Positions 1 through 4,992 of a stretch of DNA of 5,677 bases are shown here, piece after piece. This DNA comes from Archangium sp. (GTDB lineage Bacteria; Myxococcota; Myxococcia; Myxococcales; Myxococcaceae). The stretch covers positions 1 to 5,677 of the forward strand of contig JAEUJT010000270.1 of the NCBI GenBank assembly GCA_016793525.1. Direction: 5' to 3'. A model generated the notes under the pieces. It was not told the DNA's origin and did no database searches. It saw nothing but the letters and a program-made list of their open reading frames with translations. The translations under genes were made by a program, and so were the position numbers. The first letter of the stretch is position 1, and every line of letters starts with the position of its first letter.

Positions 1-1737
1 TCGGGGGGCGGCGCGAATGAAGAGTGGCAGGCGGTGCTCCCCAACCCGGGCGTCGGCACCTACCTGTTCGCGTTTCGCTTCACCCACGGCACCGGCCCGT
101 GGAGCTACTGCGACGCCGACGGCCTCGCGACCGGAGGTTTCACCGAAGCCCAAGCCGGCCAGCTCTCGGTGCAGGTCCCCTCCGTCGAGCGCTGCGTGCT
201 TCAGTTCCCCCCGACGCTCACCTCGCGTGAAGGCCGCCAGTCGGAGCTCGTCTACGGCCGTGTGTACGCGCCGGGCATCACCGACGGCGCCGGCGCGGGA
301 GCGGGCATCGAGGCCGAGCTTGGCGTCGGCGCCTCGAACCAGCAGCCGAGCGACGCGGGCTGGCAGTGGACTCCCGGGGCCTTCAACGTCGACGTGGTGC
401 AGAACGGAGACGAATTTCAAGCGCGGCTCGTGGGCCCGACCCCTGGCACGTATGCGTACGCCTACCGCGCGCGCGTCTCCGGAGGCCCGTGGCTGCTGTG
501 CGATCTCGACGACAGCACCAACGGCTTTCAGCTCGCGCAAGCGGGCGTGCTCACCGCCCTGCCCTTCGCCATCGACGAGTGCGTGCTTGAAGCGCCGCTC
601 TCCGCCGTGTCGCTTCCGAATACGCAGACCGCGTCGTTCTCCGCGCGGGTGCGGGTGCCGTCGTTGACCGAAGACGCGGGCGCTGGACCCGGCCTCACCG
701 GAGAGCTGGGCATCGGAGCGATCGGTACGCCGCCCTCGACCTGGACCAACTGGACTTCGGCGACCTTTGACGGTGACGCGCAGGGCTTCGATCGCTCCCG
801 GGCGCTCGCCGACGCTCCCGCTGGAGAAGGCCTGTACGAGGTCGCCTACCGCTTCAAGCTGGGCTCCGGCGCGTACGTGTACTGCGACGGCGATGGGCTC
901 ACGAACGGCTACGCCAGCTCCGCCGCGGGTCGGCTCTCGGTCAACGCCCGCCTCATCTCCGCGTGCAAGCTGGAGTCGGTGAGCGCGTTCTCCATCGCCA
1001 GCGGGCAGCCGCTCTCCGCGACGTTGAGCGTGCTGGCCACGGGCTCCGGAGACGCGGGGGTCACGCCCGGGTTGATCGCCCACGTCGGCGTGGGGCCGCA
1101 GAATGACGATGCGTCGAACAGCCCGCTCTGGGGCTGGGCCGCGGCGACCTACGACGGCGAATTCGACGGAGGCCGCGACGGGTTCACCTGGCTGTCGTTC
1201 CCCGCGTACAGCGGCCAGCGCGCGGTCGCCGGGAGAGCCTCGGTCGACAACGGCCAGACGTGGACCTACTGCGACTTCGTGGGCGGCGACGCGGGCTTCC
1301 AGGTCTCTGCGCAGTACAACGTGCAGGTCGGCGCCTCGACAGACTTCGCGTATTGCAACACCCAGTTCCCCACCACCATCTCGCCCGACGCCGGCGTCAC
1401 CCGCTTCTACGGCCAGGTGTACGAGTCCGGCCTCACGCCGAACGCCGCTGCGCCGATTCGCGCTGAGTTCGGTCTCGGCTTCGAGCGCAATGACCCGGGC
1501 GTGGCCTGGAGCTGGCTGCCCGCGCCCATCGCCGCCGTCGCGACGTTGGCCCCCAACAACAACGAATACGCCATCGATCTCGCACCCGACGCGGGCGCCT
1601 CGCACTACGCGTTTCGCTTCAGCCGCAACGACGGCGGCTCCTGGTGCTACGGAGATCTCAACGGCAACGGCACGTCGGTCGACGGCTTCTCGGGCTTCGT
1701 CAGCGGCGCGCCGAACCTGGGCCGCGTCATTCCCTGA
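1..1737 (+). CDS. Secreted-type repeat protein with five ~128-residue Cys-paired units (5' end outside window)
   Basis: The frame is open from the first base, reading SGGGANEEWQ, so the gene begins upstream; the GTG at 34 is internal and not a credible start. 578 residues are visible, ending at TGA 1735-1737. The protein consists of tandem divergent units. Each has an N-terminal C-x-L segment, a Gly-rich E-x-G-[VIL]-G motif, a Trp-rich stretch, a Y-x-[YF]-x-[YF]-R strand, and a W-x-Y-C-D loop followed by G-[FY] and L-[ST]-V. Cysteines fall at window residues 37/65, 167/194, 295/322 and 424/452, plus a lone C549. Six DAG tripeptides occur, and there is no membrane segment. The even spacing of cysteines suggests disulfides and so an exported beta-rich adhesin-like or surface/binding protein; that role is inferred. 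I do not recognise a named domain. It ends right after the last unit, with no sorting tail. The next gene starts 31 nt downstream on the same strand. Confidence 0.87.
   Translation, partial: SGGGANEEWQAVLPNPGVGTYLFAFRFTHGTGPWSYCDADGLATGGFTEAQAGQLSVQVPSVERCVLQFPPTLTSREGRQSELVYGRVYAPGITDGAGAGAGIEAELGVGASNQQPSDAGWQWTPGAFNVDVVQNGDEFQARLVGPTPGTYAYAYRARVSGGPWLLCDLDDSTNGFQLAQAGVLTALPFAIDECVLEAPLSAVSLPNTQTASFSARVRVPSLTEDAGAGPGLTGELGIGAIGTPPSTWTNWTSATFDGDAQGFDRSRALADAPAGEGLYEVAYRFKLGSGAYVYCDGDGLTNGYASSAAGRLSVNARLISACKLESVSAFSIASGQPLSATLSVLATGSGDAGVTPGLIAHVGVGPQNDDASNSPLWGWAAATYDGEFDGGRDGFTWLSFPAYSGQRAVAGRASVDNGQTWTYCDFVGGDAGFQVSAQYNVQVGASTDFAYCNTQFPTTISPDAGVTRFYGQVYESGLTPNAAAPIRAEFGLGFERNDPGVAWSWLPAPIAAVATLAPNNNEYAIDLAPDAGASHYAFRFSRNDGGSWCYGDLNGNGTSVDGFSGFVSGAPNLGRVIP
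193..1734 (+). repeat. Protein-level tandem repeat: four complete units, preceded by a partial one at 1-192
   Basis: Unit boundaries taken from the C-x-L cysteine are about 193-579, 580-963, 964-1353 and 1354-1734, with the partial first unit at 1-192. The W-Y-C-D cysteine recurs every 130, 128 and 129 residues (C37, C167, C295, C424), and the equivalent position in the last unit (G551) comes 127 residues later. Shared landmarks are E/H-x-G-[VIL]-G, W-x-W or N-W, Y-x-x-x-[YF]-R, and G-x-L-[ST]. Similarity is clear in protein but not in DNA, so the duplications are old. Within a unit the two cysteines are separated by 26 or 27 residues, which fits a loop-closing disulfide (inferred). Confidence 0.8.
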
Positions 1738-1755
1738 GGCTGGCCGCGGTCTTGC

Positions 1756-1761
1756 TGAGGG
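1756..1761 (+). promoter_or_regulatory. Ribosome binding site for the DUF4184 gene
   Basis: TGAGGG lies 7 nt before the ATG at 1769. It settles this ATG as the start although the reading frame stays open far upstream, inside the preceding gene. Confidence 0.6.
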
Positions 1762-1768
1762 CGTCTCC

Positions 1769-2542
1769 ATGCCGCTCACGTTTCCCTCACACGCCGCCGC
1801 GGTTTTGCCGCTGTGTCGCCACGGTGCCTGGCTGCCGCCCAGCGCGCTGATCATCGGCAGCGCAGCGCCTGACTTCGCGTACCTCCTCGATACCAACCGG
1901 TGGAACTTTCACCGTTGGCCCGAGGTGTTTTGGCCCTGCCTGCCCATCGCCTTCGCGGCCTGGTGGCTCTACGAGGGGCTCATCGGCCCGTGGCTCACCG
2001 CCGTGGTGCGCGACACGTGGGGCGCGGAAGCCGGCGTGGTGGCCGAGACACGTGGCGTGCGAACCAACCTGGTGGGCGTGGTGGCCGCGCTCTGCGTGGG
2101 CGCGCTGACACACCTGGCGTGGGACGGCCTCACCCACGCCACCCGCTGGCCAGCGTCGGTGCTGTACCCGAACGTGCGCATCGGGCCGATGGGGCTGACC
2201 CACTGGCTCCAGCTCGCGTCACACGTCATCGGCCTGGTGCCGGTGATGATCGTGGTCCGGCGCATGACGCCGACGACGCGCTGGCTGCGACCGGCGATCA
2301 CGGCGCAGTTGCTCCAGTTCGCGGCGATTCTCGGGCTCTGCGAGGCGGCCAGCTTCACCACCTTGGGTGTGATGCTGTCGAATTCGAGCCGAGTGTCGCT
2401 CTTCAGCGTGCCGTGGCTCACCTTCTGGTGGGGGGCGCGCGGCTTCGTGGTGGCGGTGACGCTCTGCGCTCTGTGGTACCGACGACAGCTGGGGAGCGTC
2501 AGCGATCGACCAGCTCGAGCTCGATCCGCCCCGCCAGCTTGA
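1769..2542 (+). CDS. DUF4184-type polytopic membrane protein
   Basis: 257 residues. The opening M-P-x-T-F-P-S-H-A-A followed by L-P-P-S-A-L-I-I-G-S-A-A-P-D-F is the hallmark of the DUF4184 family of bacterial membrane proteins of unknown function. Further polar residues sit in helices: H115-x3-D119-x3-H123 in the segment ALTHLAWDGLTH, then H145 and H152. Hydrophobic segments lie near residues 54-70, 100-116, 148-164, 178-200 and 212-236. The conserved His/Asp set recalls metal-binding YdjM-like membrane proteins, so a metal-dependent hydrolase is possible but not shown. The ATG at 1769 is chosen because the family motif starts at the first residue and a good ribosome binding site precedes it. 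It follows the repeat-protein gene by 31 nt, so co-transcription is possible. The last 14 residues, a charged and Pro/Ala-rich tail, are encoded in the 44-nt overlap with the convergent gene. Confidence 0.82.
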   Translation: MPLTFPSHAAAVLPLCRHGAWLPPSALIIGSAAPDFAYLLDTNRWNFHRWPEVFWPCLPIAFAAWWLYEGLIGPWLTAVVRDTWGAEAGVVAETRGVRTNLVGVVAALCVGALTHLAWDGLTHATRWPASVLYPNVRIGPMGLTHWLQLASHVIGLVPVMIVVRRMTPTTRWLRPAITAQLLQFAAILGLCEAASFTTLGVMLSNSSRVSLFSVPWLTFWWGARGFVVAVTLCALWYRRQLGSVSDRPARARSAPPA

Positions 2543-3401
2543 GCTGAATGAAGTGCGCCGTGGCGACCTCCGCTTCGGCCACGCTCAACACGCCGCGAAA
2601 CCCAGCGCCGTCTTCGACCTCGGCCTCCATCACCGGCCCACGCTGGAGCCAGCGCCACATCGGCCCCGCTCCCTCGATCGCCCACGGAACCATGCCCTTC
2701 ACCGGCCACACCGTGAGCCGAGCGGACAGAAGCGCCGCCAGGTCGCGCGGGTTGGGCCGGAGCTGCGCTGGGCTCACCCCCTCCTCCGCGTACAGGCTCG
2801 GTGGCGCTGCGGAGGCGTCGTCGGTCGAGTCGTCGAACAACGCGTCGTAGCGGGTGGGAACTCGGCCGCTGGTCGCGAAGAGAAAGGCGATGGCTTCGTC
2901 TTCTCCGAGCCGCTCGGCGTGGAGCATTCGGCGATCGCCGGCCAGCACGCGCACCATCAGCCGCAGCGTCGGCTTCACGATGGTCGCCAACCGCTCGACC
3001 CGCTCTCGGAGCTCCGCCAGCAATGACGCTGACGTCTTCTGCGCGGCGAGCTCGAGCGCGTTCCGCTTGGCGACCACGGCGTCGCGGGCGGTGTTGAGCT
3101 GCGCCGCGGCATCACCACGAAACGTCGCCAGCGCGTCTCCCGCTGCGGTCCCAATCGACTGGGGCTCTGTCACTCGGCGAATCGCCCCCACCACGAGCGC
3201 ACCTTGCGCATCGAGCCGGGCCAGCTCGTCGTCACATGCGCGAAGGGCCTGCGCCGCTCCATCGCGCGCCTCATGCCACGCCTCGTACGCGGAGGAGACC
3301 GAAGCGCTGATCAACATGCGCCGCATCGCGGAACCGTAGGCCGCAGGCACCTCGACGGCTGGCTGAGGGTCGACGGGCGTATCGTGGCGCGACGACGACA
3401 T
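2499..3401 (-). CDS. Unrecognised 300-residue soluble protein, last gene of the minus-strand operon
   Basis: I do not recognise this protein. Residues 1-25 are Pro-rich and probably disordered. Residues about 36-160 are Ala/Glu/Arg-rich and helical, with coiled-coil character. Residues 190-215 form an acidic linker (D-D-S-T-D-D), and a compact C-terminal part contains W232, W240, W249 and W251. The last 30 residues (S-V-A-E-A-E-V-A-T-A then L-K-L-A-G-R-I-E-L) look like a helix plus beta-hairpin, faintly like a winged helix such as the ScpA C-terminus; this is tentative. There is no signal peptide or membrane segment. The ATG at 3401 is 9 nt after the YtxH-like stop, without a clear ribosome binding site; M26 (3326) is an alternative start and also lacks one. 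Its 3' end overlaps the convergent DUF4184 gene by 44 nt. Operon membership rests on the tight spacing. Confidence 0.75.
   Translation of the reverse strand: MSSSRHDTPVDPQPAVEVPAAYGSAMRRMLISASVSSAYEAWHEARDGAAQALRACDDELARLDAQGALVVGAIRRVTEPQSIGTAAGDALATFRGDAAAQLNTARDAVVAKRNALELAAQKTSASLLAELRERVERLATIVKPTLRLMVRVLAGDRRMLHAERLGEDEAIAFLFATSGRVPTRYDALFDDSTDDASAAPPSLYAEEGVSPAQLRPNPRDLAALLSARLTVWPVKGMVPWAIEGAGPMWRWLQRGPVMEAEVEDGAGFRGVLSVAEAEVATAHFIQLKLAGRIELELVDR
2511..2546. terminator. Stem-loop across the convergent gene ends (possible terminator, no U-tract)
   Basis: Arms 2511-2521 (CAGCTCGAGCT) and 2536-2546 (AGCTTGAGCTG) can pair over 11 positions, ten Watson-Crick plus one G-U in the plus-strand RNA, around a 14-nt C-rich loop. 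It spans the DUF4184 stop and sits 10 nt inside the end of the opposite gene. Neither strand has a run of T after the stem, so classical intrinsic termination is not supported. The symmetry may also come simply from the QLKL and ELEL codons of the minus-strand gene. Confidence 0.3.
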
Positions 3402-3410
3402 CGCGCGCCG

Positions 3411-3686
3411 TCAGACGGCTCGGGTACCGCTCGGGGCAGCCGTCTCTTTGCCCGCGCCACCCGGAGCGCCACGGCCGAGGCGCTGCCGCACATCGCTGCG
3501 CAGCTCACGGCCGGCCTTGGGCGCCAACAGCAGCCCCAGCCCGACGCCCACCAACACGCCGGCACCGAAGAGCGCCAGCGCGGGGACCATGCGCTCGGCG
3601 GTGGAGCGACGGCTCTCCAGCCCGACCGCCTCGAGGAGATCGTCTTTCTCCAGCTCCAGCAATCGCTTCTTGAGATCTCGCATCAT
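3411..3686 (-). CDS. YtxH-like small membrane protein
   Basis: 91 residues from the ATG at 3686. Residues 1-30 form a charged amphipathic helix (RDLKKRLLELEKDDLLEAV). Residues 34-54 are one Gly-rich membrane span, followed by A-P-K-A-G-R-E-L-R-S-D-V. The order glycine-zipper span, then A-P-[KR]-x-G-x-E-[LT]-R, is characteristic of YtxH-domain proteins, small inner-membrane proteins tied to general stress in Bacillus; the function here is unknown. The tail after residue 70 is Gly/Ala/Pro-rich. Start choice: AAGGGG at 3698-3693 lies 6 nt before this ATG, and ATG 3683 is also possible. A GTG at 3701 would add five residues and create a GTGA overlap with the upstream stop, but it would place the AAGGGG inside the coding sequence. 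From ATG 3686 the gap to the upstream stop is 11 nt. Confidence 0.77.
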   Translation of the reverse strand: MMRDLKKRLLELEKDDLLEAVGLESRRSTAERMVPALALFGAGVLVGVGLGLLLAPKAGRELRSDVRQRLGRGAPGGAGKETAAPSGTRAV

Positions 3687-3692
3687 GTGGTG

Positions 3693-3698
3693 CCCCTT
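3693..3698 (-). promoter_or_regulatory. Ribosome binding site that decides the YtxH-like start
   Basis: AAGGGG on the minus strand, 6 nt upstream of ATG 3686. It favours ATG 3686 over the GTG at 3701, which lies upstream of it. Confidence 0.55.
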
Positions 3699-4057
3699 CA
3701 CTCCGAATCTGAATCGAGGCCCGCGCGGCGGCCCTGCGTCAACAGCCCCTCGAGCAGCCCTTCGGCCACCGAGAGGAGCTGGCTCTGCACCGCGGGAATG
3801 GCAGCGACCTTCAACGCCGTTTGCACCAGCCGCGCCGTGGTCGGAGAGAACAAACCGCCGCCCAGCACGTACCCGATGCCCACCGCGGCGGCGACCATGC
3901 CGTACGGGTGCTCCTCGACCAGCGGCGTCACGCCCGTCGTCTCGGCGAAGTCGTTCACCGCGTCTCCCGCAGAACGCGCCGCTTCACGGAGCACCTCGGG
4001 GAGTCCTTCAGCCTCGACCGCTTCGGTCTCCGTCTCGGACGAGATGGGCGCGGTCAT
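3698..4057 (-). CDS. Small membrane protein with DUF883-like glycine-rich anchor
   Basis: 119 residues. The first 25 residues are acidic (T-E-T-E-A-V-E-A-E). A helical stretch at 20-40 follows, then E-H-P-Y-G-M and a Gly/Ala/Val span at about 51-70 containing G62-Y63-V-L-G-G-G. A second weakly hydrophobic helix covers about 76-106 and the tail is acidic (D-S-D-S-E). The H50-P51-x10-G62-Y63 anchor matches that of the two proteins encoded just upstream, but the family's usual ending in basic residues is replaced by a 50-residue extension. I place it near the ElaB/YqjD/DUF883 group on the anchor only. Its ATG overlaps the upstream stop (ATGA, 4057-4054) and has no ribosome binding site, so translation probably depends on coupling to the gene before it. 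Confidence 0.8.
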   Translation of the reverse strand: MTAPISSETETEAVEAEGLPEVLREAARSAGDAVNDFAETTGVTPLVEEHPYGMVAAAVGIGYVLGGGLFSPTTARLVQTALKVAAIPAVQSQLLSVAEGLLEGLLTQGRRAGLDSDSE

Positions 4058-4275
4058 TTGCGCGACGCCCAGCGGCCCAGCAGGTACCCCACCGCGGCGG
4101 CTCCGAGGAGCGTGGTGCCTGGGTTCTCGCGAATGAACGTCTTCACCCGCTCGTTCAGCGTCGAGAGCTGCTGCTGCGCCTCTTCGAGCTTGGGCGCCAG
4201 TCGCTCTTGAAGCTCCTTGAGCGGCGTCTCATCGGCTGCGCGCGCGCCGTTGCTCGATGTCTGTGCGTCGCCCAT
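4054..4275 (-). CDS. ElaB/YqjD (DUF883)-like inner-membrane anchor protein
   Basis: 73 residues. A polar N-terminus (1-17) is followed by a heptad-like helix at 19-47 (LKELQERLAPKLEEAQQQL), then R-E-N-P and one membrane span, ending in G-Y-L-L-G-R-W-A-S-R-K. This order (coiled helix, R-E-N-P, Gly-rich span, basic end) and the length fit the DUF883 family. In E. coli its members ElaB, YqjD and YgaM are stationary-phase inner-membrane proteins that bind ribosomes through their N-terminal part. Whether this one binds ribosomes is not visible. It starts 3 nt after the preceding stop and its last codons overlap the next start. AAGGAG at 4291-4286 is 10 nt before the ATG. Confidence 0.83.
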   Translation of the reverse strand: MGDAQTSSNGARAADETPLKELQERLAPKLEEAQQQLSTLNERVKTFIRENPGTTLLGAAAVGYLLGRWASRK

Positions 4276-4278
4276 GTG

Positions 4279-4536
4279 TCATCTGCTCCTTCGGCGGGGC
4301 CCCGAGAGGAGCCGCGCCACAGCGTACCCGACCACGACAGCCAACCCTACCGCCGCGAGCGGGTGCCTCCGCGCCACGGCCGTCAACCGCTCAAGGGGCT
4401 CCTTTCGTTGCGCCAGTGCGTCGAGCTCGGCGCGGGCCCGGGCTCTGGCGCGAGCGATGTTCTCCAACGCCTGCGCCGGAGTCAGCGTCACGGGCTCGGC
4501 GCGGGCGAGCTCAGACGTCACGGGGCGCGAGGTCAT
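4279..4536 (-). CDS. DUF3618/DUF883-like small membrane protein
   Basis: 85 residues. Residues 1-20 are polar and residues 21-56 form an Arg/Ala/Glu helix (A-R-A-R-A-R-A-E-L-D-A-L). Then come R-R-H58-P59 and a single membrane span to about 79 with G70-Y71, ending in a basic G-P-R-R-R-S-R. The R-A-E-L-x-x-L helix followed by one span resembles DUF3618, which commonly sits beside holin-III-like genes in high-G+C bacteria; the anchor also resembles DUF883. The frame is open far upstream, but ATG 4536 is preferred. It overlaps the holin-like stop (ATGA, 4536-4533), and GAGAGGG lies 6 nt before it. Family placement is moderate; that it is a real gene is well supported by spacing and composition. 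Confidence 0.77.
   Translation of the reverse strand: MTSRPVTSELARAEPVTLTPAQALENIARARARARAELDALAQRKEPLERLTAVARRHPLAAVGLAVVVGYAVARLLSGPRRRSR
4286..4291 (-). promoter_or_regulatory. Ribosome binding site for the ElaB/YqjD-like gene
   Basis: AAGGAG on the minus strand, 10 nt before ATG 4275. It lies inside the last codons of the preceding gene, the usual arrangement in a tight operon. Confidence 0.5.
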
Positions 4537-4907
4537 GGCGCGCCCTCTCGTCGACCGGGGAGCAGCTCGGTGCTCTTCTCCAGCTCGACCAGAGACTGAG
4601 TCAACGGCTGCCGATCTTTCAGGCCCTGCGCGATGTAGGCGATGCCTCCGCCCCCGCCGAGCACGTTGACCGCGCCCACCAGTGCCAGGGCCGCCTCGAA
4701 GGGCATCACCCGCTGGAGCGCCACCGCGATCGCCGCGCACAGGAAGCCGTAGCCGACGAGCACCAGCGGCGCCAAGCCGGCGATGATCGCCAGGCGCGAA
4801 CCGAAGAAGCGCGCGTCGTCGGCGAGCTCGACCCGGAGCAACCGCAAGTGCTGCACGAGCACGTCGCTCACGCTGTCGATCACACCGCTGAGCGTTCCCC
4901 GTTGCAT
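4533..4907 (-). CDS. Phage holin III-like (Phage_holin_3_6) membrane protein, first gene of operon
   Basis: 124 residues from ATG 4907. The amphipathic N-terminal helix (V-L-V-Q-H-L-R-L-L-R-V-E-L) leads into two membrane spans at about 38-66 and 70-94. A C-terminal S-L-V-E-L-E-K-S-T-E segment follows. Helix rich in L/E/R, two Gly/Ala-rich spans and a final S-L-x-E helix is the pattern of the chromosomal holin superfamily III (PF07332). Despite the name, these proteins usually lie in stress or membrane operons, not prophages, and no phage gene is near here. An upstream ATG at 4994 adds 29 basic residues unlike the family, and it would share its CATG with the divergent aminopeptidase start. ATG 4907 gives the usual family length. 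No ribosome binding site precedes it, so this start is likely but not proven. Confidence 0.77.
   Translation of the reverse strand: MQRGTLSGVIDSVSDVLVQHLRLLRVELADDARFFGSRLAIIAGLAPLVLVGYGFLCAAIAVALQRVMPFEAALALVGAVNVLGGGGGIAYIAQGLKDRQPLTQSLVELEKSTELLPGRREGAP
4543..4549 (-). promoter_or_regulatory. Ribosome binding site for the DUF3618/DUF883-like gene
   Basis: GAGAGGG on the minus strand, 6 nt before ATG 4536. It fixes this start in a frame that is open for a further kilobase upstream. Confidence 0.55.
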
Positions 4908-4992
4908 CCCGAGGGACTGTACTGCCGATTCGCACCGCCGGGCCGCCAAAGCGATGCCACCTCGGGAGCGGTTTCGCATACGGTGCCGCGCC
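4908..4992. promoter_or_regulatory. Divergent intergenic region, presumed promoters for operon and aminopeptidase gene
   Basis: This spacer lies between the preferred starts of two divergent genes, so promoters for both directions must be here or inside the flanking genes. On the minus strand TACAGT (4921-4916) resembles a -10 box only 8 nt before ATG 4907, which would imply a nearly leaderless message and would fit the missing ribosome binding site. No convincing -35 partner was found, and no clear plus-strand promoter. Low confidence in any single element. Confidence 0.35.

Noticed and set aside
34..36. GTG as start of the repeat protein
   Set aside because: The frame is open to the window edge, and the residues before it (GANEEWQ) belong to the first repeat unit.
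1103..1768. Long upstream extension of the DUF4184 reading frame
   Set aside because: It lies out of frame inside the repeat-protein gene, is Arg/Thr/Ser/Pro-rich low complexity, and the family motif with a ribosome binding site begins at 1769.
3407..3419. Inverted repeat GCCGTC-A-GACGGC over the YtxH-like stop, just before the 300-residue gene
   Set aside because: A one-base spacer leaves at best a 4-bp stem with a 5-nt loop. This is common by chance in G+C-rich DNA, and no U-tract follows.
3448..4599. Long plus-strand frame opposite the operon
   Set aside because: Its translation is Arg/Pro/Ser-rich without any domain, and the minus-strand genes there have recognisable families and coupled starts.
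4533..4907. Prophage lysis cassette suggested by the holin-like protein
   Set aside because: No endolysin, spanin, tail or integrase genes are nearby. The neighbours are DUF883- and YtxH-like chromosomal membrane proteins, and superfamily III holin-like proteins are common outside phages.
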